A stretch of 5,997 bases of DNA from an uncultured Flavobacteriia bacterium (lineage in GTDB: Bacteria > Bacteroidota > Bacteroidia > Flavobacteriales_D > Crocinitomicaceae). Below are positions 1-5,997 of this stretch, piece by piece. The DNA is taken from positions 1 through 5,997 of the forward strand of contig CAISOQ010000037.1 in NCBI GenBank assembly GCA_903887095.1, given 5' to 3'. The position numbers and the translations under genes are program-made. The first letter of the stretch is position 1, and every line of letters begins with the position of its first letter. The notes under the pieces are model-generated. The model was not told the DNA's origin. It did not search any database and worked only from the letters and a program-made list of their open reading frames with translations.

Positions 1-1
1 C

Positions 2-553
2 ACTAATCGACGTTCTCTTCTAGCACAGTGGTATACATTCTTAAAAGAGCTTACTCAGGAAAGCAAAAAACATCTCACAAAAGAATTATGGGCGAAAGAA
101 GAACGTGAATTCCATTATGCTGCCATTGACCTACTCAACAAAACAACTCTGTCCAATATTGAAGTCAATGATGCCGTGCTGTTAGAATGGCTCATCACAA
201 ATCAATCTTGGTGGGATTCGGTTGACGCGATAGCATCCAACTACCTCGGAAAATATATCCAAAAGTTCCCCGAAGAAGGAAAGAAATTAATCGAAGAATG
301 GCGATACTCTGATAATTTGTGGTTGCGCAGATCGTGCCTTATCTTTCAACTAAAATATGGAAATGGCGTAGATTTTGAATTACTAAAAAGTCTGATTCTT
401 CAATTTCAGCATGAAAAAGAATTTTTTATTCAAAAAGCAATTGGTTGGTCATTGCGTCAATACTCTAAATTTAACCCTGAGTCAGTTCGGAGTTTTATTA
501 CTGAAATCCATTTAAAAGGCCTTGCTCATAAAGAGGCGTCGAAGTATCTTTAA
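2..553 (+). CDS. DNA alkylation repair protein, AlkD-like (C-terminal part, gene starts left of window)
   Basis: The frame is open from base 2, so the gene is cut by the window edge and 183 C-terminal residues are visible. The GTG at 176 lies inside this frame and is not a start. AlkD-type enzymes are HEAT-like-repeat DNA glycosylases that remove bulky or cationic alkylated purines such as N3- and N7-alkyl adducts. The visible part has the family's WWDSVD motif, a later LRR, and KAIGWSLRQY followed by a family-typical NPESVRSF stretch. Compared from memory with Bacillus cereus AlkD, the four active-site residues W109, D113, R148 and W187 correspond here to the second Trp of WWDSVD (codon at 212), its last Asp (224), the second Arg of LRR (329) and the Trp of IGW (446). 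The spacings of 4, 35 and 39 residues match exactly, so the enzyme looks catalytically intact. The last residues (HKEASKYL) resemble the normal family C-terminus. The next gene starts 15 bases after the stop, suggesting a shared transcript. Confidence 0.88.
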   Translation, partial: TNRRSLLAQWYTFLKELTQESKKHLTKELWAKEEREFHYAAIDLLNKTTLSNIEVNDAVLLEWLITNQSWWDSVDAIASNYLGKYIQKFPEEGKKLIEEWRYSDNLWLRRSCLIFQLKYGNGVDFELLKSLILQFQHEKEFFIQKAIGWSLRQYSKFNPESVRSFITEIHLKGLAHKEASKYL

Positions 554-568
554 CGAAAATTGAATCTA

Positions 569-1090
569 ATGGCACTTATCAAAGCATGCAAAGGTATTGA
601 ACCCCAATTTGGGAATGACTGTTGGCTGGCAGAAAACGCAACAATCGTTGGCGATGTAATCATGGGTGATCAGTGCTCCGTTTGGTTCAATGCGGTCGTT
701 CGAGGGGATGTCAATTCCATAAGAATGGGAAACAAAGTCAATATTCAAGACGGTGCAGTCATTCATTGTACCTATGAAAAAACAAAAGTAAATTTGGGTA
801 ACAATGTATCTATTGGGCACAATGCATTGGTTCACGGTTGCACCGTAGAAGACAATGTTTTAATCGGAATGGGCTCCATTGTAATGGATGATTGCTACAT
901 TGAAGCCAATTGTATAATTGCAGCCGGTGCAGTTTTATTAGAAGGTACGAGAGTCGAATCATGGAGCATTTATGCAGGTGTTCCTGCCAAGAAAGTTAAA
1001 ACGCTTTCCCCAGAGTTATTCAAAGGTGAAGTGCAGCGGATTGCAAACAATTATGTGATGTATTCTGGGTGGTTCAAAGACGACAAATGA
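569..1090 (+). CDS. gamma-class carbonic anhydrase family protein (left-handed beta-helix)
   Basis: This 173-residue protein, normal length for the family, is built almost entirely of hexapeptide repeats (for example IVGDVIMGD, IGMGSIVMDD, IIAAGAVLLEG) that form a left-handed beta-helix and trimerise. Family members hydrate CO2 reversibly or act as metal-binding relatives (YrdA/PaaY/CamH type), probably in the cytoplasm since no signal peptide is present. The three metal-ligand histidines are recognisable: H66 in VIHC, and H84 and H89 in IGHNALVHGC. The conserved R45/D47 (VVRGD) and Q60/D61 (NIQDG) are also present. The acidic proton-shuttle loop of archaeal Cam appears absent, as in the shorter CamH-like subclass, so strong CO2 hydration activity is not assured. 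ATG at 569 is chosen over the in-frame TTG at 560 because it gives the usual MALIKACKG-type N-terminus. No Shine-Dalgarno sequence is seen. The stop overlaps the start of the next gene by two bases, implying translational coupling. Confidence 0.92.
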   Translation: MALIKACKGIEPQFGNDCWLAENATIVGDVIMGDQCSVWFNAVVRGDVNSIRMGNKVNIQDGAVIHCTYEKTKVNLGNNVSIGHNALVHGCTVEDNVLIGMGSIVMDDCYIEANCIIAAGAVLLEGTRVESWSIYAGVPAKKVKTLSPELFKGEVQRIANNYVMYSGWFKDDK

Positions 1091-1428
1091 AAGACATAAC
1101 TACTTATGAAGAAGTTCTTAATCTTATCACTCGATTCTATGATAAGCTTTTACTAGACGAACAAATAGGACATTTCTTTCAGGAACTGAATTTAGACACA
1201 CACATTCCCAGAGTCGCTGATTTTTGGGCTTTTATACTTATTGATCAACCAGGGTATTCTGGCAACATGATGACAGCCCACGCCAAACTTCACTTATCTG
1301 AACCCGATTTTGAGAGGTGGTTGCAATTATTTCACGCTACCATTCAGGAGAACTTTGAAGGCATTAAAGCCTCTCTGGCTATTGAAAGATCTACATTGAT
1401 TGCCTGGACAATGAAATCTAAGCTTTAA
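1087..1428 (+). CDS. group III truncated hemoglobin
   Basis: This 113-residue protein fits the compact two-over-two globin fold. Group III truncated hemoglobins bind heme b and are linked to O2/NO/peroxide chemistry; the best studied is Campylobacter jejuni Ctb. By comparison with Ctb from memory, the key residues are Y18 (B10, in FYDKLL), H39 (E7, seven residues before the conserved FW pair), H65 (F8, the proximal heme ligand, eight residues after the Tyr of GYSGN) and W78 (G8, in FERWLQLF). All sit at matching spacings, so heme binding is well supported. ATG at 1087 forms an ATGA overlap with the carbonic anhydrase stop and is preferred to the in-frame GTG at 1069. The last codon converges on the opposite-strand gene, with both stop codons inside TTAA. 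The physiological role cannot be told from sequence; NO or O2 handling is an inference from the family. Confidence 0.93.
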   Translation: MKDITTYEEVLNLITRFYDKLLLDEQIGHFFQELNLDTHIPRVADFWAFILIDQPGYSGNMMTAHAKLHLSEPDFERWLQLFHATIQENFEGIKASLAIERSTLIAWTMKSKL

Positions 1429-3518
1429 TTTCCTTCCATAACCAATGAAACAATTCCCGTGATTATTTCTTTTCCCTCTTTATTGGGTTCGATTAGGAAA
1501 TAATAACTTGCAACGGGCATTTCTTTATCTTCGTATTTACCATCCCAAGGGTTCTTAGAGTAACTTCCTTTTTCAGATTGATAAAGTTTGCTACCCCAGC
1601 GATTGTAAATGCTTACCACATTATCAGGATATATTTCATCCAAATTCAGAATTTCCCAATTATCATTTACCTGATCATCATCAGGTGTGAAGGCTGTTGG
1701 AATAACGAGATCACACGGCTCAATCGCAATTGTAACAACCGCCAATGGTCCAGGACAGTTATTTATTGATTGCTGCACATAATAATCTAGCGTTCCAGCT
1801 GATGTAGAAGGCATGATAGAATCGCCGGTACCAATTAAATTAATTGCTGACGCATCCGAATACCAAGTAGCAATTCCATTGGCTTGAGCAATGATAGGCG
1901 CTAATTCGTCTCCTACACAATAATCTGTATCACCACTAAGTATGACTGGAGACAAAACATTGTTTGTGATTTCAAGGCTCGCACTTCCAGAAATAACATT
2001 GGTACAATTTACATCTGAAATAGTTGTTAGTATATACGTGCCATTCCCTGTGAAGTATACATCCCCTGCACTAGATGCTGTAATAGTTTGAAGATTGCTA
2101 TTCAATGAATAAGTAAGTGTGTATCCGGGAGTACCATCAGATATTGTTACTACAATATTTTCAGAATTCGGAGCAGGATTACAAAACGTACCCCCTCCAG
2201 AAATGGTGGCTGTTGGAATCGGATTGACAATTGCAGTTGACTGAGCTGTACTTGTACATCCTCCACTAGACGTGATTGTAACCGTAAAGACTTCACCATC
2301 TGAAACATTCGTTGCAGAAGGGTTTTGAGCAGTTGGATTAGAGAAAATTGCTGATCCATTGGAAGTCCAAGACCACGCAATGGCTGAACTTCCATTTTCA
2401 ACAAGACCCAACGCTTCACCTGCACAAATTGGGCTGTCATTTTGAGCACTCACGTTTAAACTCCCTCCAGAACTAATAGTCACTGTTTGTAAATCTATGC
2501 AACCAATTGAGGAAGTAACTTCCACAAGATAGTTTCCTGGACACAATCCTGTCGCCGTTGCGGCAGTTTGACCAATTGGTGTCCCTGATCCATCCTGCCA
2601 TTCATAAGTGTAGCTTGGAATTGAACCACTTGCACTAACAGATGCTTCTCCATCACAACCGCAAATTTCATTTTGAATAACGCTTGCCACAGCGACCAAA
2701 GGGGTGATCGGTGAACAATTGTTATTGAATTGACCAATATAATTCTGATTCAATGCGTTATTGGGTGCGCCGGGCGTTTGGAAATTTGCACCACACTGGT
2801 TTGCATCCAATACTGTTTCATTATCTGTGCAACCTATTGACCAATTCGATTGAATTGTTGGATCTCCACCATTGAAATAATACACCGTATTGCGATGATC
2901 AGTAGGCAGTTCTGCTCCAGCAGCAAAATAAATTGCCGTATTTAAATTGACATTTCCATAGCACACTGAAAAAACCTCGCAACCTGATAAGTTGACAATT
3001 CTCGCACAATCGCCTGTATTTGCTAGTAACGTATTGCTCCAACTTCCTCCCGCTGTCCAACCTGAGGCTGGATAAGAACATGCCAAAGCGCCTGGCGTTG
3101 TATTATTACTTTCAAAAAGTGTTACATTGGAAATTGGGGCAGAAATAATACAGTTACCATCGTTAAATGATAAATCGATGGGCGGAATGGAAGGATCGGC
3201 AGAAGCATCGTTATAAATCAAAATAATTGTACCCATTGGAACGGCTGCCCAAAGTGGGTCAAATGAAAAACGCACCGCACCTGCTGCAATACCTCCAGTG
3301 CCATGATAACCGCTATTGTCATCAAATATCCATCCTCTTATGTCAATCGAAGGTGGTACGGTCAACCCACAATTATAATTGACGGTGGTATCAGCCACGA
3401 CAAACTCAACATATTCCATACTTCCAGAAACACCTTGAGATACTTCATTCATTATGAGCGTTTGTGAATAAAGACTGCAAGTGATTATAGAAAAGAAAAT
3501 ACAAAGTAAGGTTTTCAT
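1425..3518 (-). CDS. secreted T9SS cargo protein with gliding-motility-associated (CHU_C, type B) C-terminal domain
   Basis: A 697-residue exported protein. Residues 1-18 form a Sec signal peptide with probable cleavage at LYS/QT; C14 is not in a proper lipobox. Residues about 20-265 resemble a lamin-tail-like domain: MNEV..EYVEFV near the start, then RGWIFDDNSG, GTIILIYND, and a closing TPGAPNN. Residues about 270-348 look like a SprB-type repeat (CGCDGEASVSASGS, YTYEWQDG, GLCPGNYLVEV). Three Ig/PKD-like modules follow at about 352-433, 435-519 and 521-600, each with one cysteine pair (365/421, 446/505, 534/588). Residues about 604-697 are the sorting domain: IPTAFTPDDDQVNDNW, SIYNRWGSKLY, NPWDGKY, SYYFLIEP and TGIVSLV. 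Proteins with this domain cross the outer membrane through the type IX system and stay on the surface or are released. A role in adhesion or matrix binding is inference; no catalytic motif was seen. The mature part has 20 cysteines. No Shine-Dalgarno sequence precedes the ATG. Confidence 0.9.
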   Translation of the reverse strand: MKTLLCIFFSIITCSLYSQTLIMNEVSQGVSGSMEYVEFVVADTTVNYNCGLTVPPSIDIRGWIFDDNSGYHGTGGIAAGAVRFSFDPLWAAVPMGTIILIYNDASADPSIPPIDLSFNDGNCIISAPISNVTLFESNNTTPGALACSYPASGWTAGGSWSNTLLANTGDCARIVNLSGCEVFSVCYGNVNLNTAIYFAAGAELPTDHRNTVYYFNGGDPTIQSNWSIGCTDNETVLDANQCGANFQTPGAPNNALNQNYIGQFNNNCSPITPLVAVASVIQNEICGCDGEASVSASGSIPSYTYEWQDGSGTPIGQTAATATGLCPGNYLVEVTSSIGCIDLQTVTISSGGSLNVSAQNDSPICAGEALGLVENGSSAIAWSWTSNGSAIFSNPTAQNPSATNVSDGEVFTVTITSSGGCTSTAQSTAIVNPIPTATISGGGTFCNPAPNSENIVVTISDGTPGYTLTYSLNSNLQTITASSAGDVYFTGNGTYILTTISDVNCTNVISGSASLEITNNVLSPVILSGDTDYCVGDELAPIIAQANGIATWYSDASAINLIGTGDSIMPSTSAGTLDYYVQQSINNCPGPLAVVTIAIEPCDLVIPTAFTPDDDQVNDNWEILNLDEIYPDNVVSIYNRWGSKLYQSEKGSYSKNPWDGKYEDKEMPVASYYFLIEPNKEGKEIITGIVSLVMEGN

Positions 3519-3551
3519 AGAGGCGGAACTGTTAAGTGCGATTAGGTTGCA

Positions 3552-3559
3552 CCAATTTA
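3552..3559 (-). promoter_or_regulatory. possible Bacteroidota -7 box upstream of the T9SS cargo gene
   Basis: On the minus strand these bases read TAAATTGG, one mismatch from the Bacteroidota -7 consensus TAnnTTTG, 33 bases before the cargo gene ATG. No TTG is found 19-21 bases upstream, so only half of the promoter pattern is present. Being in the 90-base gap after murI, where this gene would need its own promoter, gives modest support. Confidence 0.25.
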
Positions 3560-3608
3560 GAAAATTCTAAGTGATAATAATCAGTTAACGCAATAAGTTA
3601 ACACAAGG

Positions 3609-4433
3609 TTAAAAATGAATGTGCTCTGAAGAGACTCCTCTGCCAAGAAATTTACTTGCATTTAAATTAAATACTTCTGTCTTTTCTGAAGTGAGAAATC
3701 GAATGTCGCCGTTTTTTGAACAAGCTTTTTCCATTGAAGGATGCCTTTGAAGGTACTCAGCAAGTTTCTGAGCTACAATCTTGCCTTGTGATACGACTTT
3801 AACTTTTGCAGGTACGAGAGAACGAATATAATCTTCAATGAGCGGATAATGAGTGCAGCCTAGCACAATCACATCAATTTCCGAATCTTTTAAGAGCAGT
3901 TTTTCAATATCCTCCTTGATAAACAACTTCCCTGCTTCAGTATCTTGTTGGTCATTTTCAATGATGGGTACCCACATCGGGCAAGCATGTTGCACCACAG
4001 CACAACCTGCAGCGAATTTTTGGAGTTCCAATGGATACGATTCAGAACGTACCGTGCCTTCAGTAGCCAAAATACCGATATGTCCCGTAGTTGTCCATTG
4101 ACCAATCACTTCGGCGCTTGGACGAATAACACCAAGCACTCTTTTAGTGGGATCAATTGAAGGAAGATCATTTTGCTGAATACTTCTCAATGCTTTTGCT
4201 GAAGCCGTATTGCAGGCAAGAATCACCAGTTCACAGCCCCTAGAAAAAAGCTCATTCACTGCTTGCAAGGTATATTCATAGACGACCTCAAAAGAACGTG
4301 TTCCGTAGGGTGCTCTTGCGTTGTCGCCCAAATAGATATAGTCATACTGAGGCAAATGAGCAACAATATCTTTTAATACGGTTAACCCTCCGTATCCAGA
4401 ATCAAATATACCAATAGGACCTTGTCTCTTCAT
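3609..4433 (-). CDS. murI: glutamate racemase
   Basis: MurI interconverts L- and D-glutamate without a cofactor and supplies D-Glu to MurD for peptidoglycan stem peptides in the cytoplasm. At 274 residues it has the normal family length and all hallmark motifs in order: IGIFDSGYGGLTV at 7-19 (with D11 and S12), LGDNARAPYG at 35-44, LACNTASA at 72-79 with catalytic C74, and VLGCTHYPL at 190-198 with catalytic C193 and H195. Both cysteines of the two-base mechanism are present, so the enzyme should be active. The ATG is 19 bases past the start of a terminator T-run and follows a perfect -7-like box. It is the only full wall-precursor gene in view, lying downstream of bamA and the two ompH genes on the same strand, a gene order common in Bacteroidota. 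The strong terminator between ompH and murI suggests it is mostly transcribed separately. Confidence 0.97.
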   Translation of the reverse strand: MKRQGPIGIFDSGYGGLTVLKDIVAHLPQYDYIYLGDNARAPYGTRSFEVVYEYTLQAVNELFSRGCELVILACNTASAKALRSIQQNDLPSIDPTKRVLGVIRPSAEVIGQWTTTGHIGILATEGTVRSESYPLELQKFAAGCAVVQHACPMWVPIIENDQQDTEAGKLFIKEDIEKLLLKDSEIDVIVLGCTHYPLIEDYIRSLVPAKVKVVSQGKIVAQKLAEYLQRHPSMEKACSKNGDIRFLTSEKTEVFNLNASKFLGRGVSSEHIHF

Positions 4434-4440
4434 TGCTTTT

Positions 4441-4448
4441 CAAAACTA
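4441..4448 (-). promoter_or_regulatory. candidate -7 promoter box for murI (near-leaderless)
   Basis: The minus strand reads TAGTTTTG, a perfect match to the Bacteroidota -7 consensus TAnnTTTG. It ends only 7 bases before the murI ATG, so a transcript would have almost no leader. No TTG is found at the usual 19-21 base spacing upstream; that space is taken by the terminator hairpin. The motif is short and AT-rich, so chance occurrence is possible. Confidence 0.4.
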
Positions 4449-4449
4449 C

Positions 4450-4487
4450 AAAAAAAGGGGGCTTCGATTTCACTCAGCCCCCTTTTT
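4450..4487 (-). terminator. Rho-independent terminator after the bamA-ompH-ompH genes
   Basis: An inverted repeat with arms 4452-4463 and 4476-4487 gives a perfect 12-bp stem with a GGGGGC/GCCCCC core flanked by A/T pairs, and a 12-base loop. On the minus strand the stem runs into seven Ts (complement of 4450-4456), the classic intrinsic terminator shape. The hairpin begins 19 bases after the stop of the second ompH gene and ends before murI. The A/T flanks make it nearly symmetric, but no plus-strand gene reads into it, so its relevant direction is minus. Confidence 0.92.
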
Positions 4488-4506
4488 GAATGTCTTATTA
4501 AACGAC

Positions 4507-5022
4507 TTATCTCTTCATTGATTCAGCATCAAGACGAAGTAACTCTGTTAATACTTCACCTGTAATATCCATTCCGCCTTTGAAATAAAGTGTAACAGAT
4601 TCATCAATCACATAATTCAATTTTTTACGATCGGAAACAATTTCTACCGCTTTTTGAACGCGCTCCAAAATGGGTTTGTTCAATTCCTGAGAAAGAATTT
4701 GCATTTCTTGATTCAAAGACTGCTCTCTTTCCTGCATATTTTGCTGTTTTTTCATCAGCTTGTCTTCCTCAATTTTGATTTGAGCCTGAATCATGTTCGG
4801 ACGATCCTTTTCATATTTTGCATAAGAAGAATTTAAATCTGCTTCCATTTCCTGCAATTCACGAACACCATTCGCTTCAAACTCTTGCAATCTTTTCATT
4901 GCATCTTTTCTTGACTGCAACGTATCAAGCAGTTTTTGAGAATTCACATGAGCTACTTTAGACTGCGCACTCACTACTCCAACACTAAACATGACCGCCA
5001 GGGCCAACATTAACTTTTTCAT
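4507..5022 (-). CDS. OmpH/Skp family periplasmic chaperone, second copy
   Basis: This 171-residue protein has a signal peptide (residues 1-19, cleavage VSA/Q) and then a Skp-like layout: a short beta-strand start (KVAHVNSQKLL), a long charged, Gln/Glu/Lys-rich stretch at about 35-125 predicted to form the two-helix coiled-coil arm, and a C-terminal closing part (KLNYVIDESVTLYFKGGMDIT). Skp trimers hold unfolded outer-membrane proteins in the periplasm and hand them to the Bam complex. The gene lies 14 bases after the first ompH gene and downstream of bamA, so the three are almost certainly co-transcribed. The A-rich leader with AAAGAAAG just before the ATG could help translation. It is clearly diverged from its neighbour, so it is an old paralog rather than a recent duplication. 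The terminator after it marks the operon end. Confidence 0.92.
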   Translation of the reverse strand: MKKLMLALAVMFSVGVVSAQSKVAHVNSQKLLDTLQSRKDAMKRLQEFEANGVRELQEMEADLNSSYAKYEKDRPNMIQAQIKIEEDKLMKKQQNMQEREQSLNQEMQILSQELNKPILERVQKAVEIVSDRKKLNYVIDESVTLYFKGGMDITGEVLTELLRLDAESMKR

Positions 5023-5036
5023 CTTTCTTTTTTTAT

Positions 5037-5561
5037 TTACTGTTTATTGGTTCCAGTAATACCCATTTCTTTCAAAACTTCATCACTGATATCGTATTTA
5101 CTGTCCGCATATACCAAATTACTTTGATTAGCTTTATCGAACACAAATGTATAATTCCGCTTAGATGCGACTTTTTGCATCGCATCATAAACTCTATCTT
5201 GGATTGGCTTAATGAGTTCCTGACGTTTCTGAAAGTAATCACCACTCACCCCAAATCGCATTTTCTGCATTTCCATCGCTTCTGTTTCCAACTTAGCGAT
5301 TTCTTCCTTGCGTTTGTTCTTTTCTTCTGTGGGAAGTAGTACTTCTTCACGGGCAAAATTATCTTTCTTCACTTTCAAAGCATCATAACGCTCTTCGATT
5401 TCTTTCGTCCAGCGTTCAGCCAATTTATCCAGTTTATCTTTCGATTCTTTGTATTCAGGGACGTTTCCCAAAATAAAATCAGAATCAATGTACGCGTACT
5501 TTTGGCCAAAGGCAAATGCTGTGCCAAAGAAGAGAAAAGTAATCAGAATGATGTTTTTCAT
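5037..5561 (-). CDS. OmpH/Skp family periplasmic chaperone, first copy
   Basis: A 174-residue protein with a signal peptide (MKNIILITFLFFGTAFAFG, cleavage before Q20), followed by the strand KYAYIDSDFILGNVPEY, which is typical of Bacteroidota OmpH proteins. A long charged helical arm follows at about 38-125 (rich in Lys/Glu), then the closing strands NYTFVFDKANQSNLVYAD and YDISDEVLKEMGI. The role is Skp-like chaperoning of outer-membrane proteins on their way to BamA. The frame is open further upstream to a TTG at 5612, but ATG at 5561 is chosen because it puts the signal peptide at the N-terminus; the longer form would bury it behind 17 polar residues. The gap to bamA is 56 bases, longer than the 14-base gap to the next ompH, leaving room for an internal promoter or processing site, though no convincing one was seen. 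Confidence 0.93.
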   Translation of the reverse strand: MKNIILITFLFFGTAFAFGQKYAYIDSDFILGNVPEYKESKDKLDKLAERWTKEIEERYDALKVKKDNFAREEVLLPTEEKNKRKEEIAKLETEAMEMQKMRFGVSGDYFQKRQELIKPIQDRVYDAMQKVASKRNYTFVFDKANQSNLVYADSKYDISDEVLKEMGITGTNKQ

Positions 5562-5617
5562 AAACGATTTTTGATTCTGAACGGCGAATTTAACTAAATT
5601 ATTGTTTTGCAATAAGA

Positions 5618-5997
5618 TTATAATTCTCCCAAATTCATTCCGATGGTGAACGTTAACTTGGGATAGAAACCTTTCTGTTGAATTGTCGAATTAATACTTT
5701 CTCTTTGTGCATCATTCGACCAATAATCCAACTGATCAAATCCAAGACCGTAATCCAATCCAAGCATTCCAAACATTGGTAAAAATACACGTATACCAAC
5801 TCCTGCTGATCGCTTCACATTAAACGGGTTGAATTTATCGATAGACGGAAACGTATTTCCTGCTTCACCGAATAACATCGCATAAAAAGTAGCAGATGGA
5901 TTTAACGAGATTGGATAACGCAACTCTAATGTATATTTCGCAATTATCGGATCGCCACCTGAAGAAGAAATTGAATTATCCTCATATCCCCTCAAAG
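5618..5997 (-). CDS. bamA: BamA-like outer-membrane protein assembly factor (C-terminal part, gene starts right of window)
   Basis: Only the last 126 or so residues are in view; the frame runs off the right edge, so the TTG at 5995 is an internal Leu codon, not a start. That codon opens LRGYEDN, the Omp85 signature corresponding to the conserved VRGF/Y motif of extracellular loop 6 that tucks into the barrel. The rest shows alternating amphipathic strands typical of the final beta-barrel strands: YTLELRYPIS, ATFYAMLFGEAGN, SAGVGIRVFLPMFGMLGLDYGLGFD and a last strand PKLTFTIGMNL. BamA inserts outer-membrane proteins, and the adjacent Skp-like genes support BamA over other Omp85 proteins such as TamA. 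The protein ends in LGEL rather than the terminal Phe or Trp usual for proteobacterial barrels. POTRA domains lie outside the window. Confidence 0.9.
   Translation of the reverse strand, partial: LRGYEDNSISSSGGDPIIAKYTLELRYPISLNPSATFYAMLFGEAGNTFPSIDKFNPFNVKRSAGVGIRVFLPMFGMLGLDYGLGFDQLDYWSNDAQRESINSTIQQKGFYPKLTFTIGMNLGEL

Noticed and set aside
566..835. 89-codon minus-strand open frame opposite the carbonic anhydrase
   Set aside because: It lies fully antisense to a well-supported conserved gene, and its translation shows no recognisable domain or signal.
1429..1500. TTTCCT ... AGGAAA inverted pair near the convergent stops
   Set aside because: The arms are 6 bases with a loop of about 60 bases and no T-run; chance complementarity inside coding sequence.
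2150..3081. Several 60-100 codon minus-strand frames inside the T9SS cargo gene
   Set aside because: They are alternate frames of a gene with clear signal peptide, modules and sorting domain; their translations are low-complexity shadows.
3475..3480. Cysteine near the end of the cargo protein signal peptide (C14) as a lipoprotein anchor
   Set aside because: The preceding residues I-I-T do not form a lipobox, and a normal signal peptidase I site (LYS/Q) follows a few residues later.
3584..3602. Inverted repeat of two GTTAAC words with a 7-base spacer, just after murI
   Set aside because: Each word is itself a palindrome, the stem is only 6 AT-rich pairs, the flanks do not extend it, and no T-run follows on the minus strand; not a credible terminator, at most a weak operator candidate.
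3853..4160. Plus-strand open frames of 71-82 codons opposite murI
   Set aside because: They are antisense to murI, whose catalytic motifs lie in the minus frame; no start context or domain supports them.
5585..5612. Promoter-like TTG ... TAAATTCG on the minus strand in the bamA-ompH gap
   Set aside because: The -7 word has one mismatch and the spacing is 17 bases instead of 19-21; the sequence is AT-rich enough for this to arise by chance.

Overview
The window reads as an ordinary, densely packed stretch of a Bacteroidota chromosome, most likely order Flavobacteriales. Three things point there. The bamA - ompH - ompH - murI gene order is a common arrangement in that phylum. One gene encodes a secreted protein with a gliding-motility-associated (CHU_C, type B) type IX secretion C-terminal domain and SprB-like/Ig-like repeats. 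Start codons lack Shine-Dalgarno sequences, are preceded by A-rich leaders, and at least one promoter-like box matches the Bacteroidota -7 consensus TAnnTTTG. A finer placement (for example Crocinitomicaceae) would be a guess.

Left part, + strand (2-1428): three tightly packed genes. They are the 3' end of an AlkD-type DNA alkylation repair protein, a complete gamma-class carbonic anhydrase, and a complete group III truncated hemoglobin. The hemoglobin start overlaps the carbonic anhydrase stop (ATGA). These look like one transcript whose promoter lies left of the window.

Middle, - strand (1425-3518): a 697-residue exported, modular, cysteine-rich adhesin-like protein with a lamin-tail-like N-terminal region, a SprB-like repeat, three Ig/PKD-like modules and a T9SS sorting domain. 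It converges on the hemoglobin gene, and the two stop codons share bases within TTAA (1425-1428).

Right part, - strand (3609-5997): read in transcription order, the C-terminal end of BamA (outer-membrane protein insertase, including its loop-6 LRGY motif), two tandem OmpH/Skp-like periplasmic chaperones, a strong intrinsic terminator, then murI (glutamate racemase, D-glutamate for peptidoglycan). Together this is a cell-envelope block: Skp-like chaperones carry unfolded outer-membrane proteins to BamA, and murI supplies the wall precursor.

All eight genes belong to recognisable families, and no RNA gene, mobile element, CRISPR array or tandem repeat was seen. I found no evidence for an undescribed system. 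The points most worth a second look are the carbonic anhydrase/truncated hemoglobin coupling, the separation of murI from the bamA-ompH transcript by a terminator next to a near-leaderless promoter box, and the module architecture of the T9SS cargo protein.
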